NCBI GenBank assembly: GCA_944474755.1
Contig: OX104118.1
Coordinates: 74,045,865 to 74,109,864, forward strand
Origin: Limnoperna fortunei
Lineage: Eukaryota; Mollusca; Bivalvia; Mytilida; Modiolidae
Direction of reading: 5' to 3'
Length of the DNA stretch: 64,000 bases
In this document: positions 24,401-35,944 of the stretch, piece after piece
Numbering within the stretch: the first letter of the stretch is position 1
Layout of the letters: the number at the start of each line of letters is the position of its first letter
Notes under the pieces: model-generated
Told to the model about the DNA's origin: nothing
The model's database searches: none
What the model saw: only the letters and a program-made list of their open reading frames with translations
Program-made: the position numbers and the translations under genes

Positions 24401-27400
24401 AAAGTGACACAGGCTAAGACAAATTAACAAGCAGTTCACGCAATTATAATCTGAGATATTGTGCAAAAAACATGTTGACACCTATGTTCTATTTTTAGTA
24501 ACAATGTCAATGCCAATCTTTGTCTGTTGATCAGCACCCTGGGTACAGACTTTAAACTAGGACCCCTAAAGATAATTGTGGCAAAGTTTCAGAGAAGATT
24601 TTTGAACTAGAGGCTCCCAGGAGCCTGTAATTGCTCACATGGAACACAAATGACCAACTATATTTAAATTTTTGTAATTTACAGTTTCAGTCTACTTGTT
24701 ATAGCTTTTGAGTTACTGTGAAAAAACTAAACATTTCTTCAAAAATTCACTGTTGGACGGACGGACTGATCACTAAAGGGCATCCGCAACAAAGTGGTGG
24801 GGCCATTAATAACACCTATAAAGAGTCATAGTGCAATTTTGGACTAAGCAATGATTTGTAGGCCTTGATTTGCGGATAATTTGTGCAATTTACATTTTCA
24901 TTCTAGCTGTTATAATTTTCAAGTTACAGAACAAAAACGGAAAATTTCATTAAAAAAATGTCATTTAGGGGCAATAACTCCTATAAGGAGTCATCTGACA
25001 ATTTCAGACCATTAAGTGAATTGTAGGGCTTTTATGGCTGGTCATATTTGCTATTTATAGTTTCACTCTATCTGTTATAATTTTTAAGTTACAGGACTAA
25101 AAACAGAAAATTTCTTTAAAAATTGCCATTTGAGGGCAATAACTCCTAGAAGAAGTCATCTGATAGTGACAATTTCAGACCAAGCAGTGAATTGTAGGGC
25201 TTTTATTGCTGATCATTTTTGCTATTTACAGTTTTACTCTAGCTGTTATAGTCTTTAAGTTACAGGACAAAAATGAAAAATTTAATAAAAAATTGTCATT
25301 TAAGGTCAATAACTCATATAAGGAGTCATCTAACATTTTCAGACCAAATAAAGTGAATTGTAAGACTGATAATTTTTGCCTTTCACAGTTTCTACCTAGC
25401 TCTTATAGTTTTCAAGTTATATTGTAAATACCAAAAATTTTTGTCAAAAATCTTCATTATTGGCAATAACTCCTACAGGAAGCCAATACACAACTCCACA
25501 CTTACAGCAACTATTGTAGACCTTAATTTGCTGATCAATTTGAAGAAAGGTTTTCTCTATAGCTATTATAATTTGATTAAAAATGTGTTGACACCCATGT
25601 TCTATTTTTAGTAACAGTGACCATCTTTGTCCTTTGATCCATGCCGTGGGTACAAATTTAAAACTTAGAACCCTAAGGATGATTGTGGGCAAGTTTGAAA
25701 AAAATTGGCCCAGTGGTTTCAGAGGAGAAGATTTTTGAAAAAGTTTACGATGGACAACAGACGACAGACGTAAAGTGATGGCAAAATCTCATTCTCACAT
25801 GGACCAGCAGTCCAGGTGAGCTAAAAAATTTATGATGCCAACTGATGGTAAAAGCTCACATTTACCTTCTGTCAAGTTGAGCTAAAAAATCACATCAGTT
25901 ATAAACTTAACAATATTTACTTACAGAATCACAAAATTCTAAAGAACACAATTTTCTAATATTTTCTGGTTCCCTATGAGAAAAACAACAAACATTATTA
26001 TTATATTATCTGCAAGGTATTCCAAGAATAAATTTAATATTACCAGCTTGGTAATGACAAGATAGATTTTAATATTAAACAAGTCAATTAAACTGTTTTA
26101 AGTAGTCATTTGCAATTAACAGAACATTTTGCATTCATGAAAGATGAGTACTGGAGTTTAGTATAGAATAATCACTGCTACTATTTAATTGATGATATTT
26201 TTTGTGTCTTTCTCAAAAACGAAAAAAAAAAAACCAAGTGTGGACTGTGAACTAATGCTCACTAATGATACCCTGCTTTCACAACTACTAGTATGTGTAA
26301 AAATCTAAGTATTTGGTAAACAGAAAGTAGATGACCAAGGAGCATAAAATCCCTATACACCATAAAGCAATATGCAAAATATCAGGCTTCTGCATCCTTT
26401 AATTACTTAGAAAACTGTGACATAAATTTTTGTTATGGACGAATAGAAGAACAGACGAACAGAACAGTATACCCCCTCTTCCTCTAGCTGGGCTATAATA
26501 ACAAGTGAATTAGAAAGTAGTAATCAACGCCACAATAACAGATTGAAAATACCTACTGGCATTTAACCATTTTAGTAAATAAATTTTTATTTTTTTGTGA
26601 CTCCTTTAAGTTTGGGGCAAACCTAATCAAGTCAACTGTACATGTAATGATAAACATAATTAAAATTAAATCTTAGATGCTGAAACAAAAGACAAGGGTG
26701 AAGTAAGTGAAAGATTTCATTTCAATTAGATCATCCAAATACTAGTAACCAGTAGTCCATTTAGGAATCAAGTATTATTCTTTACAGTGGCTTATTAAAT
26801 GACACCACCCTTGTAAACAAAAACAAGATGACCTTTCAATAATTTTATAAAACTTACTTTTCTAAACTTCCCAATTCTTTGAATGGGAAATAGAGTTCAT
26901 TTTCATCAGTTTTCTTCTGTCCTATTAAATCCCCTGATAAGAGAAGACAAAATATCCTGTAATTATTTAATATAAAGGATATTACAGAAAAATTACATTT
27001 AGGATAAACTGTCAAGAGTACAGTAATAATTATGTAATCACTTTACAAGTAATTAAACCAAAACATCAAGTATCAATTTGGCAGTTTTCTATGCAATTAC
27101 TTATTAACACAAATTAACAAAAATAGTGAATACCACTGGCTCAAGATCTAGTTTCAACATAAACACTTTTCTGAAAATAATCTATAGTTTATTTATAAAT
27201 TAACCAAGAAGGTTGCAGTAAATAGTTTTAAATACTTTTATTATAAAATTAAGGCATCTACCAAAAACGTATACTTGTATCTTTGTTAACAATGAATACA
27301 TGTGTATCTTAAAAACATTGACATCAATGTATTTATGCTTACAACAGTTTTGTTTGATTAAAATTATACGTAAAACAAAGTGCTATCCACAATTAATTTT

Positions 27401-28316
27401 TTTACATTATTTTAAAGAAATTCAGTTATATAACATGTACAGAATGTTCATCAAGAAACCATTGTCAATTTAATCAACCTGATTCTCAGTCAATGTAACA
27501 ATCATATAGTCATATTAGTTTAATTAAAGAAAATTCATGACCAGACTTTGCACCTTACATTAAATGTTAATTATACTTGTGTCCCTTCTTCCTAAATATT
27601 ATAAGCTTTACCTGAAAAGTCAAAGTTCAAAGGAACTTTCTTTCTGGCATAAAATCGTATAAACACAGTGTTTATTTGTCCTGAAAGAAAAATCATTTTT
27701 ACTGTCAAATCTTAAATATATTATGAATGTCAAATTTAATGTCCATCAATTGTTAAAAAAAAAATTTAAACAATTAGTTGGACCATTTGTCTGGTTTAGA
27801 AGTAAGCTTTCATATTTAAAATATGTTTACCAGATAAACCAGAAATTTGGTAATGTTATTATAGCAAGCCTCATATTTCTTAAATAAATTGACAATCAAA
27901 AATAATATTTTAAAGATAATCTCCCATGCCATTAGAGATTTTAATTATAACTATTTGAAAGACTTGACATGTTTGTAACAACTTTAGTTTTATTTAGAAC
28001 TAGTTTTCTGTGTGTCAACTTGAACAATTCGCGTGCAATTTAATTAACACCTTTAAATGTAATTAACTAAAATTTACATGCCTCCATAAACTTAAATGTA
28101 CTTAATAAAGTCTTATTTCAGGCCACTGCACAGCCCAGGGGAACAATTTTTCTTACCAGGAGAGTTTAAACTTGTTTCGCGTCTTTTTTGCAAAAGGCTT
28201 ATCGTTGTCACTGGATGTTTGTAAACATTTGAAAACGTGGATAATGTTTGGGTTGAATTAATTGCTATTTTGCTGAAATTTCTACACAATTTACAGAAGG
28301 TCAGTGTGTTTTGCAT
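18410..28316 (-). CDS. MRPS15: Mitochondrial small ribosomal subunit protein uS15m
   Basis: Seven exons on the minus strand: 28316-28157, 27680-27612, 26933-26858, 25973-25925, 22590-22506, 21010-20952 and 18868-18410. All joins keep phase, giving 318 aa. Residues 1-45 are rich in Lys, Arg, Ser and Thr and lack acidic residues, as in a mitochondrial targeting peptide. ENIRKLCSLEF (~106-116) matches the conserved pre-S15 segment of animal MRPS15. The S15 core (~140-215) reads ELEKKIIDYTMHIRSMVPHC and then ARRKKYLKQLRNEDYERFLW and LKELKIRY; these are the helices that contact rRNA in the small subunit. The C-terminal ~100 residues are a charged, coiled-coil-like extension. The ATG at 28316 faces PACRG across a short intergenic region. 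A minus-strand AATAAA lies at 18369-18374. The 59-bp exon 20952-21010 was needed to restore phase, and it supplies the expected core helix. Confidence 0.92.
18950..19270. mobile_element. Foldback/MITE family copy A
   Basis: The left arm AATAAATGAGTTTACAGTGT, TATTCACTTGTTTGGTAACC is repeated inverted at 19105-19155 (GGTTAC, CAAATGAGTGAATAGTAAAC, TCATTAATTATC). The interior has TTTGAAATATTGC. Flanking blocks (AATTATCCTGACCCCAAAT and onward) recur near 39040 and 39350. Related copies lie at 39020-39430 and 40515-40665. Noncoding; last MRPS15 intron. Confidence 0.75.
19906..20160 (-). mobile_element. Full-length tRNA-derived SINE
   Basis: Read on the minus strand it has a tRNA-like head with box A (GGTGAGTGGCTAAG-like, near 20140) and box B (GTTCGAGCC, near 20085). 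The shared SINE body follows (AATTGACAAGG, CAGTTTTCCTACTGAAGG, CCCCGACTTCCTCCCC, CATTATATAGCTGG), and it ends in AAACAAACAAACAATC. It is the only copy in the window with both head and complete tail. Confidence 0.9.
23816..24369. mobile_element. 554-bp non-autonomous element with 9-bp target-site duplication
   Basis: Flanked by GTACCATTA at 23807-23815 and 24370-24378. The ends read TAGGCCGAATTTTACTGCCG on the left and, inverted, TAAAATGAATAATCGTACCC on the right. A 90-bp element with the same two ends sits at 31347-31436. A 124-codon open frame (23996-24370) ends at the right boundary, resembles nothing I know, and is probably incidental. A 9-bp duplication is typical of Mutator-like transposons but not exclusive to them, and long terminal inverted repeats are absent. 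Lies in the MRPS15 intron 22591-25924. Confidence 0.75.
24473..25826. repeat. Long dispersed repeat (AGGCTCCCAGGAGCCT...CAGGTGAGCTAAAAA family) with internal tandem units
   Basis: The main element is 24607-25826. It opens with the palindrome AGGCTCCCAGGAGCCT, contains about four ~185-bp internal repeats (GGCAATAACTCCTATAAGGA, AGTCATCTGACAATTTCAGA, CTGTTATAATTTTCAAGTTA) and ends GTCCAGGTGAGCTAAAAAA. A piece of the same 3' region (TGTTGACACCTATGTTCTAT and onward) precedes it at 24473-24606, so parts of two copies lie head to tail. A second copy is at 62177-63632. No protein coding. Confidence 0.8.
26225..26500 (-). repeat. Dispersed repeat, copy 2 of the TATACCCC family
   Basis: Reverse-complement relative of 2297-2572. 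Shared blocks include ACCAAGGAGCATAAAATC, AGCAATATGCAAAATATCAG and GAACAGACGAACAGAACAG. It sits in the MRPS15 intron 25974-26857. Confidence 0.75.
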
Positions 28317-28564
28317 GTTGTTTTATAAACGGAAGTAAAGTTATTGACAGGCGCAAACAAGAACGGAAACGGAAGTTCTTTCTGCTGCCCTGGAAACGGG
28401 AACGACAAAGCTATTCATCCGGGCTTGTGTGTGACAGTTGCCTGACTACGAGATTGTTTAAGCCTCCATTTTATTGTCACCTGTTTGTTTTCATTTGGAA
28501 AGTTTCATAGATTAGTTTAACTTCAACCAGGCTGCCGTAAGGCTAAAAAAAAGTAAAAAACAAA
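28317..28564. promoter_or_regulatory. Bidirectional promoter between MRPS15 and PACRG
   Basis: Only 248 bp separate the two divergent start codons. Two ETS/GABP-type CGGAAGT motifs lie at 28330-28336 and 28370-28376, with further CGGAAAC and CGGGAAC cores. GTTGCC at 28437-28442 resembles half of an RFX X-box, which is typical of ciliary genes such as PACRG; this second point is weak. There is no TATA box on either side. ETS sites are common in housekeeping mitochondrial promoters. Confidence 0.7.
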
Positions 28565-31500
28565 ATGTCGAAAACACTATTCGAAACACGGCCTGACAAC
28601 AAGAAAACCTGTGGCTATGGAAAGATGACAAAAGAAGATGATAAGGGCAATAATGCCTTCACAACTATGGCATACATGAAGAACGCAAAGGTAAATTTAT
28701 CTGTCACATAATAAATTGTGCAGTGATAATAGATGCATAAATTTTAGTGATGTCTGATGAAACCAAAATGATAATATGCTTTTAAAAAGTAACAAAATTC
28801 AAAAATAAATTTTGTATTGTTTTGTTATGAATTGACACTTGGTGACTACACATGATACAGAGAAACAAACAATATTTGTCACATTACAACTCCTATGTAC
28901 AGCATGGTGACAAAAGTAAGAAATTTCCCACCATATTGGATTTTTCTATTAAATGATAATATAATTGAAACTATAAACCTTTACTTACCACTTGCTGTTG
29001 TTAATATTATTATAACTTAATATTTTGTCATGTGTCCCTTTGATCTAATTACTACACTAAGGTGACATAAAGGTTTGTAATGTACAATAAAGGTTTATTG
29101 TTCCATATGTTGAAGCAAGTCTTGCAGGGTGTTGATGGTCCTGATGTACATTGTATTTTTTTAACGTTCTTCATTAGAAGCCATACATTCTATAAAACAT
29201 TTAAACCAACACTTGAATACTATGGTCAGTCATCTTTTTCTGCTACCCACTTCAAGGTTTGTTTTCATCTGAAGCGGCTTTACGAAAGAAATGTCAACTT
29301 ATGAAAATCCGTCCCCGCAAAGTTGCAATATAATATCTTTTGTTTCTGTTGATAACATGACATAATTACGCTTGCAGACTACAACTAATGTCTTCAACAC
29401 TGAAGATTACCATAACCCAATAACCGTAGTTACTCAAATAAGGGTGATACATGACAGAAATAATTTTTTTACCTGTTTATTTCATTGATTTTTGTGACCA
29501 AACTACACAATGGCAATGCAAAAGTAACAATATGGTGGAAATTTACATGTACTTACCTTTGTCACCATAATATATATTTTCACTCTAGTCTATTTACAAA
29601 ACTACTTGTCATTTCAGCACTATTTTAGGTATTAAAGTAGGGATCAAGCAGAAGTTTTACAGGACATTTCATCATTGTACATGACTTGTCTATAAACAAG
29701 TGATGGATTTTAAGATTTGAATATGTTTTCATACCCTCGTCAACAAAGACAATTTTAAAAAAATAAACATTTTATGTTTATTTAATAAAACTATGCATTT
29801 TGAAAGGTTCAGTTAAGAAATTAAGTTGTGACAAAATAATCAATCAGTTTTTTCTACAAAATGTAAATTCCCTATTTGTTTTTTAAAACCATAACAATAC
29901 ATTCATGTACCATTGTAAAAAATGCTTTGATATATTTGTTCATATATTTAATTAATTAAAAGTTTTAACTTATGGTTATGCTGTCAATAAAGAATACATT
30001 ATATCTGGAATAGTATCTTCTGACCCGAAAATACTATTTAAAGATACACAAGCTCACTTGTGAATTAAACAATTATAACTCTGTTTTAGCCTTCACTAGA
30101 ACAAGTTGGTAAACCTCAAGCCGCAGGGGCTTTCAAATCAAGACCAGCCAATCCTACTGCTTTCAGAAAATTTTATGAAAGAGGAGACTTTCCAATTGCT
30201 TTGGAACATGACACAAAAGGAAACAAAATAGCTTGGAAGGTATACAAATAATTTTTAATTTAAAAATTGTTTAAACAGAAGTTTTTACAGAAACTGTAGA
30301 GAATCTACATAAATGCTGACCATAACACTATTTGTCATTATGGTCTAATGTAAGATTTTACAGATTTAATCAAATATTCTGATATTTAAGATACTAGGTT
30401 CCTAGTACCTCATGAAATTTGGTATAACATAACTGGTTATATAGTAGTAAACTTAAAATTATATATATTTGTTTAATTAGGTTGAGATTGAAAAATTAGA
30501 TTACCATCACTATCTGCCACTGTTTTTTGATGGTTTATGTGAAACAACACATCCCTATGAATTCTTTGCCAGACAAGGGGTACATGATATGCTAGAGCAT
30601 GGAGGGTCAAAGATACTGCCTGTTATACCTCAGTTGATCATTCCAATCAAAAGTAAGTTTGTTATTTAAAAACCCACATTTGATGTGCCTTAGTAAAATC
30701 TAACTACAGGTAGACATACTAGTATATCTATAATTCTTGAAATTAATATTATACTGTAGTTCAGATCAATGAAGCTTAAATACTACCAATTTATTACATA
30801 AACAAATGTTAATAATTATTGGAAGAGGAGTTCATAATGGCTGTATTAGTACACAAAAAATCTTAAACAAAAACTTCAAACTGTTTGACTTAAATTTTGA
30901 ACTTGTTTTTACAATAAACCTGTACCTACATTCTGACAGTGTACAAGGAAACTGAAGTATCGGTTATACTAATATTCTATTCTGTTGTTTGTGTTGAAAA
31001 AATACTTTTTACTTAAAGTGTAATACTTAATATATTGACTGTTTTTTCAGATGCCCTAAATATGAGAAACCCACAGGTGATGTGTACCACATTAAAAGTA
31101 TTACAACATTTAGTTATATCAGCAGACATGGTTGGAGAAGCATTAGTGCCTTACTACAGACAAATCCTGCCTATCTTAAATATCTTTAAAAATAAAAATT
31201 GTAAGTTTTATTGCTTCTTTTCGCAACAAAATTGATATAGTAGTTTTAGTTGCATGTTCAAAGGTTGTTTTATTGTTCTATGTCCAGAATAAATTTTAAG
31301 TGTCACTATACACCTAAGGTTACCTTACATCCTACTGTATTGTCCCTAGAATGAATAATCGTACCCTCGCTTTTTTTTTTAATCCGACAAATCACAAAAC
31401 TAACTTCGGATTATAACGGCAGTAAAATTCGGCCTATATTGTCCCATCTAAACTATTACAAATAAAAGATTATTTTATATGCATCCTACTTCTGATTGAA

Positions 31501-31966
31501 TAATAAATGTAAATTATAAGATTTCATTTAGTTTGTTAAAGACAAATGTAATATAATAAAGTTGCACAATACAATCAGGTTTAGGATGGTAAAAATACAT
31601 TACCAGTAAGGAAACTGATGCCAGTACTTATTTCTCAACAGCACACTTGTTTTTTCCCTGTAACTAAAGGCATCATGTTTTACCAAAAATATATCAAGCA
31701 GGTTTTAATAAACAAGATTATAATAGAAAATGTATGTTCTAGTCGGCAGAAATGCTATTAAATTTTGTAAAATCTTAAACCCAGCACTATTTGATATATT
31801 TTCAGTGAACTCTGGAGATGGTATTGACTACAGTCAACAAAAGAGAGAAAATATTGGTGATTTAATACAGGAAACATTAGAAGCTTTTGAGAGACATGGT
31901 GGAGAGGACGCATTTATCAATATCAAATATATGGTCCCCACATATGAAAGTTGTATGTTAAACTAG
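28565..31966 (+). CDS. PACRG: Parkin co-regulated gene protein (ciliary microtubule inner protein)
   Basis: Exons are 28565-28690, 30090-30239, 30481-30652, 31051-31200 and 31806-31966 (stop TAG), all joins in phase, giving 252 aa. After a short variable N-terminus come [91 protein letters not shown] and [19 protein letters not shown]. It finishes [15 protein letters not shown]. This is nearly the vertebrate PACRG sequence as I recall it, over the whole helical-repeat body. PACRG bridges the A- and B-tubule at the inner junction of axonemal doublets. The length is close to the human short isoform. Exon 4 ends with one base (T) that joins TG to give Leu where vertebrates have Val. Confidence 0.97.
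31347..31436. mobile_element. 90-bp deletion derivative of the 554-bp element
   Basis: Flanked by the 9-bp duplication TATTGTCCC at 31338-31346 and 31437-31445. Its ends (TAGAATGAATAATCGTACCC and, inverted, TAGGCCGAATTTTACTGCCG) match those of 23816-24369 in reverse orientation. The interior is reduced to a T run and a few bases. It lies in the fourth PACRG intron. Confidence 0.78.
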
Positions 31967-33831
31967 ACAATCATGATGTAAAAACATTGGGGGGAATTTG
32001 AACGTTCAGGATTAACTTTTTGAAAACAAGGAAAATGACGTAGTTCGCTGAGGATCTTGAGAGAATATTTCTATGGACATCAGTAAGATGAATATTGCCA
32101 AGAAAAGAAATTAGTTTGTTCAGTTACTGAAACACTCATCCAATATCCTGTTTCTGTACAAATATTTTAGTTACACATCATCATTAAAGCTGTAAATATG
32201 GCATCAGCTGATTGTCATGTGACCTTGTCTTGTTATGTAGTGAATGTCACGTACCTACAAAGCTGATTGTGATATTACGTTTTTTTAAAAATTTTAATGT
32301 ATATATAATGACGTCTTATAAATTAAATTTATTTATCTGTTTTAGTGTGTTGATGTTTTAACATAAAACTGTATAATATTTTCATTAAGTTGAAAGGATA
32401 CTTTTTTCTTGAGACATTTGGATTAAATAAATTAAAATATTAAAACACTTTTCATTCATTGATGGGAGATAACTCTGTTTCTTTGTTTCCTAATGATGGG
32501 ATAGAGAAATTAAATGGCCATCATTTATTTGTTATAAGTATTAACATGAAACTTTAATTGCTCTTTCTGCCAAATTGAACCATCATTACAAAAACTATAA
32601 ATAAGATAATCATGGAATTAGTAAAAATTTAATAACAACAGCTAATTGCCAAAAAAATGGTACATATTCTAATTAGAAATTAAAATGACCTTTCCAATCT
32701 AGATATAAATAACATGAACCTCCCTTAGTCCATTAACTAAATTCAAAAAAGAAACAATGCACTTAATCTAGATGCCAACCATCTACTGTGGAAATTGTTA
32801 CATACCTGTCCCAAAAAGTTACATGTAATATCAACTCCCTGACACATCAGATAGAAACCACAGCAATCCACTTATAATTCATACCAAGCAAGTTTAAAAC
32901 ACAGTTGTGATTAAATTGGTCAGGAAATCTTATCATGGAACTGTTCTAAACTGGAAAAAGCATTCTGATTATTCAGAAATATCCAGTTTTATGTAACAGT
33001 ATGTTATGAAAAAAAATCACTAATTGATTTATTTCCAAAGCTATGGCTATCTGCAGTTCTCCGCCACAAGTGAGGAAACTGATGCCAGGGCCTACCTCCA
33101 AGACGTTATAAAAAATTTTAAAGTACAACAATTTTGGGCACTTCTTGGGCTTTCTAAATTGGGTTTTATGAGTGATATTTCACCAATCAATTACTACTGA
33201 TTGACTACTTTTCAAAAACGTAACATTGATTAACAAAATTTTGTAAAAGGGTGGTGCAATTGCATCCAAAGCATCCAGCTCACCCTTCCAACAGCCATAT
33301 AAACCTCAAAATACAACCACATGGAAAATGATGTTTTTTTAAGAAACTATGCACACCACTCCCCAGCCAAAAACAATATTTTCTTTGCACAGTAGTTTAG
33401 GTACTATTGATCACATGTGTGTCAATACTGAGGTTACATGTTCGAGATTTTACTTTTACTGCATACAGAGCATTCTCCACTCCACCTTAACTGACAAGGA
33501 TTTAGTTTTACTGCTGAATGTATATAGGTTTTACCTGTACTTAGACTTCCTCACCAATAAAATTTGGAGGTCATAATACAACAGTTAAACCACTTTGAAA
33601 CCAACAATTTTACCACTATTTGTTGGTCATTTAACACATTCCAAAATATTTTCTATTACTGGTTTGTACTATAAAATGACGGGAAGAATTTACAGCACTG
33701 TTGCAATTCTGTGTTCAAATTTGGAATATCCAACCTAATTTTTTTTTCCTACATGTGAGTGTCACTATCTGTTAATAGGTTTTGGTGTGTAGTGCTTATA
33801 AATAACGGGTCAATAAATGAGAAATGAAACA
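31967..33831 (+). other. PACRG 3' UTR, then non-genic sequence
   Basis: AATAAA at 32426-32431 is the probable PACRG poly(A) signal, giving a ~480-nt 3' UTR. Beyond it I see only AT-rich sequence and a decayed SINE at 33385-33600. Confidence 0.5.
33385..33600 (+). mobile_element. Diverged SINE relic with head
   Basis: Old copy of the window's SINE family. The head remnant includes GGTACTATTGATCACATGTG and a box-B-like TGTTCGAGATT. The body has TTAACTGACAAGGATT and CCTCACCAATAAAATTTGG. Heavily mutated. Confidence 0.55.
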
Positions 33832-34617
33832 GCTTTTAGTGGCAGATACAGAGGAAAATAAGAGCTTTAATATAATACAACTTTTTAGTGGTAGATACAG
33901 CTGAAAGAGCCTTAATATAAAACAGCCCTTTAGTGACAGATAAAGAGGGAAGAGCCTTTATATAAAACAGCCTTTAGTGGCGGATACAGAGGAAATGAAG
34001 AGGCTTAATATAAAACATCTTTTAGTAATGGATACAAAGGAAAGAGCCTTGATATAAAACCTAATTTTTAATGGCGGATACAGAGGAAATTAAGAGCCTT
34101 AATATACAACAGAGCTTTTAGTGGCAAGTACAGGGAAAGCGACTTAATAGAAAACAACTTTTAGTGGTGGATACAAACTAAAGAGCCTTGATATAAAACC
34201 TAATTTTTAATGGCAGATACAAAGGAAATAAAGAGCTTTTATATCAAACAGTTTTTAGTTGTGGGTACAAAGGAAAGAGCCTTAATATAAAAACAGAACT
34301 TTTAATGGCGGATACTTAGGAAATTAAGATCCTTAATATAAAACAGCTTTGAGTGGCAGATACACATGAAGTTAAGAACCTTAATATCATATAGCTTTTA
34401 GTGGCCGATACAGAGGAATTAAGTTAATAGCCTTAATATTAAACAGCTTTTAGTGGAGGATAATGAGAAAAGAGTCTTAATGTTAAACAGAACATTTAGT
34501 GGCGGATACAGAGGAAGTTAAGAGCCTTAGAATAAAACAGGGCTGTTAGTGGCAGATACAGAGAAAAAAAGCTGTAATATAAAACAGAACTTTCAATGAC
34601 AGATACAGAGAAACACA
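33832..34617. repeat. ~61-bp minisatellite
   Basis: About 13 imperfect units containing CTTTTAGTGGCAGATACAGA, GGAAATTAAGAGCC and TTAATATAAAACAG. Unit length varies between copies because of small indels. Confidence 0.88.
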
Positions 34618-34693
34618 TGAAATACAGTTACATGAAAATATAATAACACACTCAAACAAATCTGTACAATTTATAAAAAAATATTTTTAACAG

Positions 34694-34927
34694 AGGCGTA
34701 GCATCGCATGTTGATATTGGTACGGCGGAAGCCGTACGTACAAGCCGTACCGGCTGCTACGCCCATGTATTTGAGATGAGAGGAGAGTCAAAAGACACCA
34801 ATAAAATTTGAAAAATATGAACATTTTTTTGTTTTATTTCTGGAAATTATTGGTACGACCTGCCGTTTCTGCAAAAGTTATTGGTACGGCGGAAGCCGTA
34901 CCTGCCGTACCGGCTGCTACGCCTATG
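34694..34927. mobile_element. GC-rich palindromic element with GGCGTAGCA ends
   Basis: Ends are inverted (AGGCGTAGCA and TGCTACGCCT) and flanked by the possible 5-bp duplication AACAG (34689-34693, 34928-34932). The hairpin GGTACGGCGGAAGCCGTAC occurs twice, followed each time by GCCGTACCGGCTGCTACGCC. Markedly more GC-rich and CpG-rich than its surroundings. No ORF. Confidence 0.65.
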
Positions 34928-34932
34928 AACAG

Positions 34933-35944
34933 ATAGAAAAGAGAGTTAGCCAGGAGTCTGGACACTTGAACGTATATCGTAGCATTTTCCAATCCATTGT
35001 CTGGTCGATTTTCTTCATCTTCTCAAATGAAGTTAATTTTGTAATCATGTCTTTAAGTGAGTTCCAATAAAAAAATTACTACTGCATCTTAAAAAACTAT
35101 TTCAATGAAGTACCAATTATTTATTTAAACGTGTATTGCATTAATACTTTATTAAATACGGACATTTGGCAAATTTTTTCGATATATTTATTATCTATTT
35201 TTTATCTTCGACATTAGATTGTTCATGAGTAAAAAAACAAATTTGATAAATTGCAAAGTAACTAAACAACATGAGAACTACAACTATATTTTGAAAAACT
35301 TTCGCCGTGAATATTAAAAACCATTCGAATTTTAATAATAAGAGAAACTGGAATATGTTTTCATTGGTATACATTTTAAAAACCAACAGGAGTATCCCAA
35401 AACATTTGAACTTTGTTCAGAGTAACTGGATCTATATTTTCATTGGATACAATTTTATGGGTTTTTGAAAAATAAACATTTGAACTTTGACACATGTTTT
35501 GGAACTCTATTTGCATTTTTATAGAATTTAGGAAATGCGGCCAGGAAATTTTTCTGTTCAGTTCATGTATGGCCAATGGACTTCCATTTGAAGTATAAAG
35601 GTTGTTTCCAATACGAAGGTTAATTCTTTTTTAATCTTTACAGGTGATGTATTTAAATGCGTTTAAAATTTAATAGTGTATTCCGTGTGTTTAAATGACG
35701 CAATTTGTTTTTTGTCTGTGATAAATCCGTTTAGAATCCGTGGAATTAAAAAAGAGTCGAGAAGTTGGCTCTTAAATACAGTAATTTTGCACATGTGACG
35801 ATTTTTATTCTCAGCTTCACAAATTACTAGTTGAAAAAACATCCGAGGTTTTCTACATGTTATCAGTTATTAAATTCTTTCCGTTGTTTGATAAATAATT
35901 ACTCTTTTTATCCGCCTAGCTCTTAATTTATATACATACAACAT
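34933..35944. other. No recognisable feature
   Basis: AT-rich sequence. Short minus-strand open frames here have no recognisable domain or splice context. I see nothing to annotate. Confidence 0.4.
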
